Shown: one piece after another, positions 27,550 to 36,382 of the stretch
Numbering within the stretch: the stretch's first letter is position 1
How the letters are laid out: every line of letters starts with the position of its first letter
Source of the DNA: Chelonobacter oris
GTDB lineage: Bacteria > Pseudomonadota > Gammaproteobacteria > Enterobacterales > Pasteurellaceae
Direction: 5' to 3'
NCBI RefSeq assembly: GCF_000772535.1
Contig: NZ_JSUM01000010.1
Span: 62,001-126,000 of the forward strand
Length of the DNA stretch: 64,000 nt
Notes under the pieces: model-generated
What the model was told of the DNA's origin: nothing
Seen by the model: the letters and a program-made list of their open reading frames with translations, nothing else
The model's database searches: none
Made by a program: the position numbers and the translations under genes

Positions 27550-28404
27550 ATGCCCGCTCAAATTATTTCCGGTACACAAATTGCCCGGCAAATTAAAACG
27601 GAAATTGCCGAAAAAATCGCTCATACTGTCGCCGCCGGAAATCGAGCGCCGGGGCTGGCAGTGATTCTGGTCGGGGCGGATCCCGCCTCACAGGTGTATG
27701 TCGGCAGCAAACGCAAAAGTTGCGGCGAATTGGGTATCGCCTCTAAATCTTACGATTTGCCTGCCGAAACCGATGAGCAGGAGCTGTTACAGCTGATTGA
27801 TCAACTGAATGACGATGCCGATATTGACGGAATTTTGGTTCAGCTGCCGCTCCCGCCGCAAATCGATTCCACCAAAGTGATCGAGCGTATAGCACCGAGC
27901 AAAGATGTGGACGGTTTTCACCCTTATAATGTCGGGCGCCTATGTCAGCGCATTCCGCTGCTGCGCGCATGCACGCCTTATGGTATTATCAAACTGTTGC
28001 AAACAACGGAAATCGATCTCTATGGGCAGCACGCCGTTGTTGTCGGCGCCTCGAATATCGTCGGTCGCCCGATGGCGCTGGAATTGCTGCTGGCGGGCTG
28101 TACCGTCACCGTCACGCACCGTTTCACCCACGATCTGGAACGACATGTCCGCCAAGCCGACATTCTGGTAGTTGCCGTCGGCAAACCGCACTTTATTCCC
28201 GGGGAGTGGATTAAGCCCGGTGCGGTGGTGATTGATGTCGGAATTAATCGTACCGATAAGGGGTTGGTCGGTGATGTGGATTTTACGGCGGCCTGTCGAC
28301 ATGCCGGTTTTATCACCCCCGTACCCGGCGGAGTCGGTCCGATGACGGTTGCCATGCTGATGAGCAATACTCTGTCTGCCTATCAACAACATCTTGGCGG
28401 CTGA
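27550..28404 (+). CDS. folD: FolD methylenetetrahydrofolate dehydrogenase/cyclohydrolase
   Basis: Bifunctional cytosolic enzyme interconverting 5,10-methylene-THF, methenyl-THF and 10-formyl-THF with NADP. 284 residues. Signatures: [14 protein letters not shown] with the catalytic Lys, [27 protein letters not shown], the nucleotide site [17 protein letters not shown] and [19 protein letters not shown]. Divergent from the two tRNAs. Uptake sequence at 28184 inside. Confidence 0.97.
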   Translation: MPAQIISGTQIARQIKTEIAEKIAHTVAAGNRAPGLAVILVGADPASQVYVGSKRKSCGELGIASKSYDLPAETDEQELLQLIDQLNDDADIDGILVQLPLPPQIDSTKVIERIAPSKDVDGFHPYNVGRLCQRIPLLRACTPYGIIKLLQTTEIDLYGQHAVVVGASNIVGRPMALELLLAGCTVTVTHRFTHDLERHVRQADILVVAVGKPHFIPGEWIKPGAVVIDVGINRTDKGLVGDVDFTAACRHAGFITPVPGGVGPMTVAMLMSNTLSAYQQHLGG

Positions 28405-28470
28405 CCGAATTCTAACCCGGAGTCTCGTTGTACAGAGATTTCTATCTTTAATGTGCTAAAGGAGAAAACA

Positions 28471-28917
28471 ATGTCTATGCAGAAAACCACGTTATTTATT
28501 GCTGTCTGTTCTGTTTTGCTGACCGCCTGTGCCGGCAACAACAATGCAGAACGGATTACCGTTAAAGACTATCAGGCGCCGGTACTCGATGCCAAATGGG
28601 TCAGCTATCAGTGTGATGCCGGTGTCGATCAACAACAAGCGGAAGCCCGCTACCATTTCGGTGAAGCCACTGCCGTCGCACAAGTTAAATTGGGCGAACA
28701 AATCTTGACGCTCGACTATGACGGCGAGCGCTCCAACGCAGAAACCACCGTCTTCAGCGTCGATAACTATTCTTGGTCGATTACCAATAAATTTGCCGGG
28801 AAAAAACCGGAATTGGAAGAAAACGGTTTCCTGACCGTCAGAAAAAATGAAACGGTTAACGGCACCACCATAGCCGTGGAAGAAATTCTGAAAAAAGCGT
28901 GCTTCCCGCTAAAATAG
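28471..28917 (+). CDS. Small lipoprotein, possibly MliC-like (lysozyme-inhibitor fold)
   Basis: 148-residue lipoprotein from ATG 28471, preceded by AGGAG. Signal peptide with lipobox LLTAC (Cys about 19). The mature part contains VSYQCDAG, QILTLDYDGE and two further features: a central Trp-containing stretch and a C-terminal Cys (KKACFP) that could bond to the Cys of YQCD. A beginning YxC, a mid DG/L strand and a terminal Cys are the layout of MliC/PliC and neisserial ACP proteins, which inhibit c-type lysozyme. The match is weak; other eight-stranded lipoproteins are possible. Confidence 0.5.
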   Translation: MSMQKTTLFIAVCSVLLTACAGNNNAERITVKDYQAPVLDAKWVSYQCDAGVDQQQAEARYHFGEATAVAQVKLGEQILTLDYDGERSNAETTVFSVDNYSWSITNKFAGKKPELEENGFLTVRKNETVNGTTIAVEEILKKACFPLK

Positions 28918-28945
28918 GCGCTTAACGGCAACGGTTAAAAAGCCA

Positions 28946-28976
28946 AAGTGCGGTCAGGTTGCCCTGTACCGCACTT
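28946..28976. terminator. Paired uptake-sequence hairpin between the lipoprotein gene and cysS
   Basis: AAGTGCGGT (28946-28954) and ACCGCACTT (28968-28976) with extra CAGG/CCTG pairing inside, in a convergent gap. Confidence 0.65.
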
Positions 28977-29005
28977 ATTATTTCGTTTGCCGTTCCGCTT
29001 TGGCG

Positions 29006-30385
29006 CTATCCTCTGCGCCAACTAGTACCGCCGACGCCGTCTTCCAGCACAATTCCCATTGCGGTCAGCTTATTGCGCGCGTCATCCGCCGCCGCCCAAT
29101 TTTTATCGGCTCTGGCCTGATTACGCTGCAAAATCAGCGCTTCGATTTGCGCCACCTCATCTTCATTGGAACCGCCCTGTAAAAAAGCTTCCGGCTGTTG
29201 CTGCAAAAGCCCCAGTACATCGCCCAATTCACGCAATCTGGCCGCAAGCCGAGCAGCTTCTCGGCTGTCTTCCTGTTTCGCTTTGTTCACCGCTCTTGCC
29301 AGTTCAAACAGCACGGACAAAGCATTCGGCGTATTGAAATCGTCATCCATCGCCTCTTTGAATGCCTGTACGAATTCCTCACCGCCTTGCGCCTCAACCG
29401 TCGGATCCGTATCACGAAGTGCGGTATAAAGCCGTTCAAGTGCGGTATGCGCCAAATTCAGATTTTCATCACTGTAATTCAACTGACTGCGGTAATGGGC
29501 GGTCAGCAAGAAGTAACGCACACTTTCGCCGTGATAATGCTGTAATACATCACGAATAGTGAAAAAATTGCCGAGCGATTTCGACATTTTTTCCTTATCG
29601 ACCATAATCATGCCGGAATGAATCCAGTAATTGACATAATCATCGCCGTGCGCACAGCAAGATTGTGCAATTTCATTTTCATGGTGCGGAAACATCAAAT
29701 CAGAACCGCCGCCGTGAATATCAAAGTGCGCCCCTAACTGCTTGTGATTCATTGCCGAACATTCGATATGCCAGCCCGGACGCCCTTTCCCCCAAGGGGA
29801 ATCCCAACTCGGCTCGTTCGGCTTCGACATTTTCCACAGCACAAAATCCATCGGATTCTGCTTGATTGCGGAAATTTCCACCCGCGCACCGGCTTGCAGT
29901 TGATCCAAATCCTGACGGGACAATAACCCGTAGTTGCCGTAACTCAACACCGAAAACATCACATCGCCGTTGCCCGCCACATAAGCATGGCCGCGTTGCA
30001 GCAGTTTTTCGACAATCGCAATAATTTCAGCAATATGATGGGTGGCTCGCGGCTCACTGGTCGGCGCCTGAATATTCAGTGCGGCAAAATCACGGTGCAT
30101 TTCCGTGACCATACGCTCAACCAACTGCTCGCAGCTCTCCGTATTTTCTTGCGCACGTTTAATGATTTTATCGTCCACATCGGTGATATTACGCACATAA
30201 TTCAGCTGATAACCGCAATAACGTAAATAACGGGCAATCATGTCAAAACAGACGAAAGTGCGGCCGTGGCCGATATGACAAAAATCGTAAACCGTCACAC
30301 CGCACACATACATTCCGACTTTGCCCGCCTCGATCGGCGTAAACACTTCTTTTTCCCGCTTTAAGGTATTATAAATTTTTAACAT
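29006..30385 (-). CDS. cysS: Cysteinyl-tRNA synthetase
   Basis: Class I aminoacyl-tRNA synthetase of 459 residues. HIGH motif in [10 protein letters not shown] near 36-45, zinc ligands including CGVTVYDF and [11 protein letters not shown], and [16 protein letters not shown] near 267-282. A C-terminal helical anticodon-binding domain follows. Normal length. Divergent from ppiB, the arrangement seen in E. coli. Confidence 0.97.
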   Translation of the reverse strand: MLKIYNTLKREKEVFTPIEAGKVGMYVCGVTVYDFCHIGHGRTFVCFDMIARYLRYCGYQLNYVRNITDVDDKIIKRAQENTESCEQLVERMVTEMHRDFAALNIQAPTSEPRATHHIAEIIAIVEKLLQRGHAYVAGNGDVMFSVLSYGNYGLLSRQDLDQLQAGARVEISAIKQNPMDFVLWKMSKPNEPSWDSPWGKGRPGWHIECSAMNHKQLGAHFDIHGGGSDLMFPHHENEIAQSCCAHGDDYVNYWIHSGMIMVDKEKMSKSLGNFFTIRDVLQHYHGESVRYFLLTAHYRSQLNYSDENLNLAHTALERLYTALRDTDPTVEAQGGEEFVQAFKEAMDDDFNTPNALSVLFELARAVNKAKQEDSREAARLAARLRELGDVLGLLQQQPEAFLQGGSNEDEVAQIEALILQRNQARADKNWAAADDARNKLTAMGIVLEDGVGGTSWRRG

Positions 30386-30475
30386 AATTCTACTCTCTGA
30401 ACCGCACTTGTAGCGATGCCGCTGTTTTTATGGAATAATAACCGCCACTTTTATCACCGTTATAGGATATGAATT

Positions 30476-30985
30476 ATGGTAACCCTACACACCAACTTTG
30501 GCGACATAAAAATCGCATTAAACACTGAAAAAGCCCCAATTACCAGCGAAAACTTTTTAAATTACTGCAAAAAAGGATTTTACGACAACACCATTTTTCA
30601 CCGTGTGATCGACGGCTTTATGATTCAGGGCGGCGGCATGGAAAGCGGCATGAAAGAGAAAGCCACCGATAAACCGATCCAAAACGAAGCCGGCAACGGT
30701 TTAAGCAATAAAAAAGGCACAATCGCCATGGCGCGCACCAGTGATCCGCACTCGGCAACCGCACAATTTTTTATCAACGTGGCAGACAACAACTTTCTGG
30801 ATTATCGCGGCAAAGAGATGTATGGCCGCGAAGTCGTTCAGGAATGGGGCTATGCGGTATTCGGCGAAGTCGTTGAGGGTATGGACGTGGTGGATAAAAT
30901 CCGTCAGATCAAAACCGGCAATGCGGGTTTCCACCAAGACGTACCGAAAGAAGAGGTGGTTATTCAGTCGGTCACGGTAGAATAA
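30476..30985 (+). CDS. ppiB: Peptidyl-prolyl cis-trans isomerase B (cyclophilin)
   Basis: Cytoplasmic cyclophilin of 169 residues without signal peptide, hence PpiB rather than PpiA. Core residues are visible in [39 protein letters not shown] and [14 protein letters not shown]. Divergent from cysS. Intrinsic terminator downstream. Confidence 0.96.
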   Translation: MVTLHTNFGDIKIALNTEKAPITSENFLNYCKKGFYDNTIFHRVIDGFMIQGGGMESGMKEKATDKPIQNEAGNGLSNKKGTIAMARTSDPHSATAQFFINVADNNFLDYRGKEMYGREVVQEWGYAVFGEVVEGMDVVDKIRQIKTGNAGFHQDVPKEEVVIQSVTVE

Positions 30986-31005
30986 CGCAAGTCTTACTGT
31001 TCAAT

Positions 31006-31030
31006 GCCGACCTAATCCGTCGGCTTTTTT
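31006..31030 (+). terminator. ppiB terminator
   Basis: GCCGAC (31006-31011) pairs with GTCGGC (31019-31024), followed by six T. Confidence 0.85.
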
Positions 31031-31062
31031 CCTCGCTTATGCATTCAATAGGAGTGTAAACC

Positions 31063-31146
31063 ATGATGCGTATCGCCATTCTGCTCTTCTTGGCGACAGC
31101 CCTTACGGCTTGTAGTCTCGACGTGCCGTTTGTGCCGTTAATTTAA
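31063..31146 (+). CDS. Very small lipoprotein (27 aa)
   Basis: A 28-codon frame with an AGGAG site at about 31050-31054 encodes MMRIAILLFLATALTAC, a complete lipoprotein signal peptide with lipobox LTAC, then a mature tail of ten residues after the lipidated Cys, SLDVPFVPLI. Between two terminators it can only be transcribed from its own promoter or by read-through from ppiB. Small lipoproteins of this kind (for example entericidins or LptM) exist, but I do not recognise this one. The good RBS and intact lipobox argue for a real gene; its length makes chance possible. Confidence 0.55.
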   Translation: MMRIAILLFLATALTACSLDVPFVPLI

Positions 31147-31294
31147 CGGTACACTATCGAGCAAATAGCGGCAATTTAGCGTTTTCAACAATTTCTGTTA
31201 TACTATCAAGGCATAAACATTTTGGTGCGCCACCATAACATCATTATTTTTATTGCATAATGTATTTATTACAGATAACTTGAAGGAGATCACA

Positions 31295-31528
31295 ATGAAA
31301 AAAAATCATTTTGTTGCTGCGTTATTAACCGCCACTTCAGTACTGTTATTGGGCGGATGTTCATCTAATCAGTCTCTCCACACTACAGACGGAGGGAAAA
31401 TTGTCACCGACGGCAAACCAACAGTCGATGATGATACCGGCTTGGTATCCTATAAAAATGCGGAAACCGGCAAAACCGAACAAATCAATCGCAATGAAAT
31501 CCGAAAAATGAAAGAGCTGGATAATTAG
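31295..31528 (+). CDS. YgdI/YgdR-like (DUF903) lipoprotein
   Basis: 77-residue lipoprotein from ATG 31295 with AGGAG upstream. Signal peptide MKKNHFVAALLTATSVLLLG, lipobox LGGC. The mature domain TTDGGKIVTDGKPTVDDDTG LVSY with QINRNEIRKM matches the DUF903 (SH3-like) pattern of E. coli YgdI and YgdR, whose function is unknown. The frame is open 14 codons upstream, outside homology. Confidence 0.85.
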   Translation: MKKNHFVAALLTATSVLLLGGCSSNQSLHTTDGGKIVTDGKPTVDDDTGLVSYKNAETGKTEQINRNEIRKMKELDN

Positions 31529-31551
31529 CCTGACGGCGACAGCCTCAAAAG

Positions 31552-31580
31552 AAAAATGCGATCATTCGGATCGCATTTTT
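31552..31580. terminator. Bidirectional terminator between the DUF903 gene and xerD
   Basis: Perfect 12-bp stem (31552-31563 with 31569-31580), five-base loop, A run on one side and T run on the other. It serves both convergent genes. Confidence 0.9.
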
Positions 31581-32474
31581 TTATCCGCGCGGATGAAACT
31601 GCCGATGTAATCGCTTCAACCGCTCTTTGGCAACGTGGGTATAAATCTGGGTCGTGGAAAGATCACTGTGCCCCAACAACATCTGCACGACCCGTAAATC
31701 CGCACCGTGATTGACCAAATGGGTGGCAAAGGCGTGCCGTAACACGTGCGGCGACAGCGTGTTTTGATCAATTTCTGCCAGCAACGCATAGTGTTTTATC
31801 CGATGCCAAAACGTTTGCCGTGTCATCATCGTGCCGCGCAAACTGGGAAACAGCACATCAGCGCTTTGCCCTTTCAACAAGACATGTCGTCCGTACAGCA
31901 TAAATTGCCGAATCCAGTAAGCCGCTTCTTCTCCCATCGGCACCAACCGCTCTTTGTTGCCCTTGCCGATGACACGCACAACGCCTTGATTCAGGCTGAT
32001 ACTGTCCACGCTCAACGTCACCAATTCGGTCACTCGCAAACCGGTGGCGTATAGCAATTCCAACATCGCTTTATCACGTAATTCCAACGGCTCATCGGTC
32101 GCCGGCGCATTTAACAAATCGCTCACTTGCCGCTCACTCAAATATTTCGGCAGACGGGAAGGCAGTTTCGGCGAGGTTAGCAGTGCGGTCGGATCGTCCG
32201 GACGATATTTTTCCCGATACAGATATTGAAACAGTTTGCGCAACGTACTCAGCATACGGGCGGAGCTGGTGGCTTTATAGCCCTTGGCAAGACGCTCACC
32301 GAGAAAAGTTTGCAAATCAATATGATCCAGCTGCAATAATGTCAATTGTTGCGCCGTCAGCCAGTGGCAAAGTGCGGTCAAATCCAGTCGGTAAGACGCT
32401 ACCGTATTTTCAGATAAGCCTTTTTCCAACCATAATTCATTGAGAAACAGGTCAATCAGCATGTTATCTTTCAT
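31581..32474 (-). CDS. xerD: Tyrosine recombinase XerD
   Basis: Site-specific recombinase that with XerC resolves chromosome dimers at dif under FtsK control. 297 residues from ATG 32474 (MKDNMLIDLF), equal to the E. coli length. N-terminal core-binding domain includes KGYKATSSARMLSTLRKLFQ. Catalytic residues appear as ATGLRVTEL (Arg), the beta-hairpin GKGNKERLVP (Lys), HVLRHAFATH (His, Arg), LLGHSDLSTTQIYTH (His and the Tyr nucleophile). XerD rather than XerC by sequence of these blocks. No phage genes nearby, so a housekeeping recombinase. Confidence 0.95.
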   Translation of the reverse strand: MKDNMLIDLFLNELWLEKGLSENTVASYRLDLTALCHWLTAQQLTLLQLDHIDLQTFLGERLAKGYKATSSARMLSTLRKLFQYLYREKYRPDDPTALLTSPKLPSRLPKYLSERQVSDLLNAPATDEPLELRDKAMLELLYATGLRVTELVTLSVDSISLNQGVVRVIGKGNKERLVPMGEEAAYWIRQFMLYGRHVLLKGQSADVLFPSLRGTMMTRQTFWHRIKHYALLAEIDQNTLSPHVLRHAFATHLVNHGADLRVVQMLLGHSDLSTTQIYTHVAKERLKRLHRQFHPRG

Positions 32475-32573
32475 TCGTGCGCCCGATTTTTGCAAAATAG
32501 CGGAGAATAATCATCAACCACCGTGCTTGCACAGAGGCAAACAGCGGTGGCTAAACAGCAATGGAGTAGTGAA

Positions 32574-33665
32574 TCAATCCTCGCCCCAAACTTCCCGTGC
32601 GATTTCCTCGACTAACCGCACTTTTGCCCATTGTTGCTCTTCGGTCATGAGGTTGCCTTCCTCGGTGGAAGCAAAACCGCATTGCGGGCTTAATGCCAAC
32701 TGCGCCAACGGGACATATTGCGCCGCTTGTGCGATACGATCTTTGATTAACTGCTTATCTTCCAATTCCGGGAATTTAGATGTGATTAACCCCAGCACCA
32801 CACGGCCTTTGTTGCCTTTGAAGTGCCGCAACGGCTCGAAACCGCCGGAACGATCGTTGTCGTATTCCAGAAAGTAGCCGTCAAACGCAGTTTGTCCGAA
32901 CAAGGCTTCGGCAATCGGATCGTAAGCCCCGCTCAACATATAGGTGGATTTATAGTTTCCGCGGCAAACGTGTGTGGTGATCGCCATATCCGCCGGTTTT
33001 TTAGCCAGCACCGCTTGCACGTTGGCTAGTGCAATGGCTTTATTCTGCTCGAAATCTTCCGCATTCGGATCGTTGCACAAATGCCCCCAATATACATCAT
33101 CAAGCTGCAAATAACGGCAGCCGGCATCATAAAATGCCAACATCGCATCGATATACGCCTGCTGTACATCTTTTGCCAGCGCTTCTTTGCTCGGATAAAT
33201 CTCAGGGTTAAATACGTTCTTGTGCATTAGCTGGTTCGGGCTTGGAATCGTGAATTTCACCACCGCACGTCCGTCAACGATCCGGTTTAACGATTTAAAG
33301 TGTTCGATAAACGGATGATTTTTATTCCAAGAGACTTTGCCGCAATTACGGATATTATAACGGCGCACCTGTACCCCATGGAACTGATAAGCCTGCTCCG
33401 GTTCATAGCCTTCAATGCCGTTCAATCCTTCCAGAAAATCGATATGCCACCACGAGCGACGGAATTCGCCGTCGGTCACCACTTGAATGCCGGCTTGCAG
33501 CTGCGCCTCCACCAATTTCGCCACCTCCCGCTCTTCAAGTGCGGTCAGTTCGTCACGACTGATATGACCGGCGTTAAAATCGGCACGCGCCTGCTTCCAA
33601 GCAGCGGTACGTAAATAGCTGCCGACCGTATCGGCATGTAGGGGGAGCGTTTTTTGTGTCATCAT
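32574..33665 (-). CDS. MetE C-terminal-like methyltransferase (cobalamin-independent, YxjG/YxjH type)
   Basis: 363-residue single-domain relative of the catalytic half of MetE. Zinc ligands are recognisable: THVCRGN (His and Cys), YFLEYDND (Glu) and the C-terminal SPQCGFAS (Cys). MetE's N-terminal domain is absent, as in Bacillus YxjG/YxjH and other core-MetE proteins, which methylate homocysteine from a simpler or unknown donor. It sits 18 bases after an amino-acid ABC importer, suggesting a role in sulfur amino-acid supply. Start at either of two adjacent ATGs. Confidence 0.85.
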   Translation of the reverse strand: MMTQKTLPLHADTVGSYLRTAAWKQARADFNAGHISRDELTALEEREVAKLVEAQLQAGIQVVTDGEFRRSWWHIDFLEGLNGIEGYEPEQAYQFHGVQVRRYNIRNCGKVSWNKNHPFIEHFKSLNRIVDGRAVVKFTIPSPNQLMHKNVFNPEIYPSKEALAKDVQQAYIDAMLAFYDAGCRYLQLDDVYWGHLCNDPNAEDFEQNKAIALANVQAVLAKKPADMAITTHVCRGNYKSTYMLSGAYDPIAEALFGQTAFDGYFLEYDNDRSGGFEPLRHFKGNKGRVVLGLITSKFPELEDKQLIKDRIAQAAQYVPLAQLALSPQCGFASTEEGNLMTEEQQWAKVRLVEEIAREVWGED

Positions 33666-33683
33666 TGTTTCCTTAATCGTCGG

Positions 33684-34451
33684 TTAAATACAAAAATCTT
33701 GATAATCTTCGGGATCAACCTGCTGTAAAAATTGTTTGGTGCGTTCCTGCTGCGGTCGGCTGAAAAAGGTTTTGGCATCGCCCTGTTCCACGATCTTGCC
33801 TTGATCGATAAAAATCACGCGATCCGCCACCTCTTGCGCAAAACGGATTTCGTGCGTGACGATCACCATCGTCCAGCCTTCTTTAGCCAGCAGTTTCAAG
33901 GCTTGCAGCACTTCGTTCACTAATTCGGGATCGAGCGCCGACGTCGGTTCATCAAGCAAAATCACCTCAGGCTGCACGGCCAATGCCCGCGCAATACCGA
34001 CCCGCTGCTGCTGTCCGCCGGACAATTGCGACGGATAGAGATTCAGTTTATCGCCTAATCCGACTTTTTCCAATAACGCTTTGGCTTGCGCACCAGCCTG
34101 CGTTTTCTCTTTTTTCTGCACGACCAGCAAGCCTTCCATCACATTTTCGATCGCTGTGCGGTGCGGAAACAGGTTGTGCTGCTGAAACACCATCGCCGTG
34201 CGGCGGCGCAATTGTAAGGTTTGCTGTTTACTGATTTTCTTCGAAAAATCGATCTGCAAAGTGCGGTCGCTGAACGCCAATGTGCCTTGATCCGGCGTTT
34301 CCAACAAGTTCAAACAGCGCAACAATGTCGTTTTACCCGACCCCGACGGCCCGAGAACAGCAATCACCTCACCTTTTTCCACGTGCAAATCAATCCCCTT
34401 CAGAATTTCATTGCCGCGGAACTGCTTATGAATATTTTTAGCTTGTAACAT
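33684..34451 (-). CDS. Polar amino-acid ABC importer ATPase (cystine/glutamine type)
   Basis: 255-residue ATPase of the PAAT family. Walker [11 protein letters not shown], signature LSGGQQQRVGIARAL, Walker B VILLDEPTSALD, switch IVTHEIRFA. The chosen ATG 34451 begins MLQAKNIHKQF; the longer open frame upstream runs into the permease gene. Related to TcyN (YecC) of E. coli and the HI1078 protein. Last importer gene of a binding protein-permease-ATPase operon, with the MetE-like gene following. Confidence 0.87.
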   Translation of the reverse strand: MLQAKNIHKQFRGNEILKGIDLHVEKGEVIAVLGPSGSGKTTLLRCLNLLETPDQGTLAFSDRTLQIDFSKKISKQQTLQLRRRTAMVFQQHNLFPHRTAIENVMEGLLVVQKKEKTQAGAQAKALLEKVGLGDKLNLYPSQLSGGQQQRVGIARALAVQPEVILLDEPTSALDPELVNEVLQALKLLAKEGWTMVIVTHEIRFAQEVADRVIFIDQGKIVEQGDAKTFFSRPQQERTKQFLQQVDPEDYQDFCI

Positions 34452-34456
34452 CGTAT

Positions 34457-35173
34457 TTACCCATAGCGTGAGAAGTGTTTTTCCAGCCTGCCCTGCGCCA
34501 ATGACAACACGAAGCAGATAATCCAATAAATCAGCGCCGCTTCGCTGTAGATCCACAAGAATTCATACGTCGTTGCCGCAATATTCTGCGCCTCACGAAA
34601 CAGTTCGGTCACCAGCACGGTGGATGCCAGCGAGGTATCTTTGACCAGACTGATAAAACTGTTCGACAACGGCGGCACCGACACCCGCATCGCTTGCGGC
34701 ATAATGCTGCGGCGAAAAGTCTGGGCATAGCTCATACCGATAGAATAAGAGGCTTCCCACTGCCCTTTCGGAATCGACAAAATCGCCGCACGAATGGTTT
34801 CAGAAGCGTAAGCACCGATATTCAATGAAAAAGCAATCACGGCGGACGGGAACGGATCAAGCTTGATCCCGATATTCGGCAGCCCGTAAAAAATAATGAA
34901 CAGCTGCACCAGTAACGGCGTGCCGCGAATGGCTGAAACATACATTCGGGCGAGGTAATAAGCCAGACTATACAGCGGATTGGTGCGCGGCACGACCCGA
35001 ATCAACGCCACCGTAACGGCAATCAGCATACCGAAAAAGAAGGCAATCAGCGTCAGTGGTATGGTATTGGAAATTGCGCCGCGCAGCATCGGCCAAAAAG
35101 CATCGATCAACATCGATGCCTGTTGCGAATCGAGAAACGGCAGTGCAGAAAGCAGGTTATTCAGTAACGTCAT
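34457..35173 (-). CDS. Polar amino-acid ABC importer permease
   Basis: 238-residue inner-membrane protein of the HisMQ/TcyL family with about five helices. The signature [20 protein letters not shown] is near 85-104 and the EAA loop contains [21 protein letters not shown] single permease gene implies a homodimer. Overlaps the end of the binding-protein gene by 17 bases and is followed by the ATPase gene after 5, so translational coupling is likely. Confidence 0.87.
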   Translation of the reverse strand: MTLLNNLLSALPFLDSQQASMLIDAFWPMLRGAISNTIPLTLIAFFFGMLIAVTVALIRVVPRTNPLYSLAYYLARMYVSAIRGTPLLVQLFIIFYGLPNIGIKLDPFPSAVIAFSLNIGAYASETIRAAILSIPKGQWEASYSIGMSYAQTFRRSIMPQAMRVSVPPLSNSFISLVKDTSLASTVLVTELFREAQNIAATTYEFLWIYSEAALIYWIICFVLSLAQGRLEKHFSRYG

Positions 35174-35975
35174 CGCCGAACCATTGAACCGATAACGCTT
35201 TTAATGTGCCGTCTTGGCGCATGTCATTCAAAGTGCGGTTAAATTCCGCTACGACATCGTCATTTCCTTTCAAAAATACAAAGCCGGAACCGATTTTGGT
35301 TTCGTCTTTATAGGCGATTTTCAAACCGGAATTCGGTTGATTTTTAAAATAATCCAGAATCGCCAACTGCCCGTTTAACGTGATGTCGGCTCTTTTTTGT
35401 TTCACCAGCTCCAATGCCGGCGCCATGCCTTCGACCGGCAGAATTTCGGCTCCGTTCTCTTTCGCCAACACGTAATAACTGCTGTTAATGCTTTGCGCTG
35501 ATTTTTTGCCTTTAATCTCGCCAAGTGCGGTCAAGTCGTCAGCAGCGGCGACGGTCACCACAACGGAACGCTCAAAATTATACGGCTCGGACAAGAGATA
35601 TTTTTGTTGGCGCTCAGGATTGGTCAAATCCACTTGGTTGGCGATCACGTCAAACCGTTTGGCATTCAACCCGGCAAACATCGCATCCCACTGGGTTTCG
35701 AAAAATTCAATTTCCAGCCCCAACCGTTTCGCCACTTCTCGGGTAACTTCCACATCAAAACCGGTCAGGTTGCCGTCTTTATCGTGAAAAGTAAACGGCG
35801 GATAAGTCCCTTCGGTGCCGACCCGAATAGTTTTGTTCGCTGCCAGCGTTTCCGCCAGCGTCGCTTCTTTTTTCTCGCTGTCCGCTGTTGCTTGACTGTG
35901 TTGATCACAGGCGCTCAAGCCCAAAACCGCACTTAACGCGGCAAAAATTGCAAACAGTTTTTTATTTAATTTCAT
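35157..35975 (-). CDS. Amino-acid (cystine-like) ABC importer binding lipoprotein
   Basis: 272-residue periplasmic binding protein of family 3. The signal peptide ends in a lipobox (LGLSAC, Cys23), so it is probably membrane-anchored. Binding-fold marks: [37 protein letters not shown] and [20 protein letters not shown]. Resembles TcyJ (FliY) and HI1080, suggesting cystine or a related sulfur amino acid; other polar amino acids remain possible. Promoter region upstream holds a minus-strand TATACT. Confidence 0.85.
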   Translation of the reverse strand: MKLNKKLFAIFAALSAVLGLSACDQHSQATADSEKKEATLAETLAANKTIRVGTEGTYPPFTFHDKDGNLTGFDVEVTREVAKRLGLEIEFFETQWDAMFAGLNAKRFDVIANQVDLTNPERQQKYLLSEPYNFERSVVVTVAAADDLTALGEIKGKKSAQSINSSYYVLAKENGAEILPVEGMAPALELVKQKRADITLNGQLAILDYFKNQPNSGLKIAYKDETKIGSGFVFLKGNDDVVAEFNRTLNDMRQDGTLKALSVQWFGDDVTE

Positions 35976-36143
35976 TTTGTTATATTCCCGTCAGTTTTTT
36001 ACTAAAAAATCCAAGTACACAGTATAATGGATTGTGTTATCCCCGACCATAATTACATTTAATAAGTTATAACATTTCGCTATAAATCCGGTTGTTAAAA
36101 AACCGGCCGGCAAAAAGCGCTTTATTTCCGAGCGGCAACTATT

Positions 36144-36301
36144 TATACTGTCGTTCTAGTGCCAACAAGGAACTAGAACTATGCAAACAGACTCATTTGA
36201 ACATAACCGCACTTTTGCTTTAGGCAAACACGTGATGCGATCCCTGCATGACCTGCCGCCGTTAGTTTCATTTGATCATCAATCCTCAATTATTGGGGAT
36301 T
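36144..36301 (+). ncRNA. Leader RNA or small RNA with hairpin and intrinsic terminator, upstream of the amidohydrolase gene
   Basis: A -10 like TATACT (36144-36149) is followed at once by a hairpin with arms GTTCTAGT and ACTAGAAC (8 bp), then about 100 bases, then an intrinsic terminator at 36281-36301. The distance from predicted start to terminator is about 150 bases, the size of a riboswitch or attenuator. Within it an ATG at 36181 with AAGGA nine bases upstream opens a 74-codon frame that runs through the terminator to 36405, past the amidohydrolase ATG. Sequence does not match riboswitch classes I know (TPP, FMN, lysine, glycine, purine, guanidine-I, preQ1). No other gene is visible in 35976-36382. 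Confidence 0.4.
36281..36301 (+). terminator. Intrinsic terminator in the amidohydrolase leader
   Basis: AATCCTCAA (36281-36289) pairs with TTGGGGATT (36293-36301), nine pairs including one G-T, loop of three, followed by seven T. It lies 81 bases before the downstream start codon, so it must be read through or bypassed if the gene is transcribed from the leader promoter. Confidence 0.75.
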
Positions 36302-36382
36302 TTTTTTGCCTGCCGTTTAGCCTCATTCACTCACGCACCATATTCATTCCTATTTTGATGTTCACTTCACGGAGTAACCGCA

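Noticed and set aside
31581-32474. XerD as a phage or integron integrase
   Set aside because: Length and motif blocks match housekeeping XerD, and there are no att duplications, cassettes or phage genes around it.
35976-36143. The CCGGTT/AACCGG hairpin near 36090 as a terminator
   Set aside because: Short stem and no gene on the plus strand upstream that it would terminate; no T run follows.
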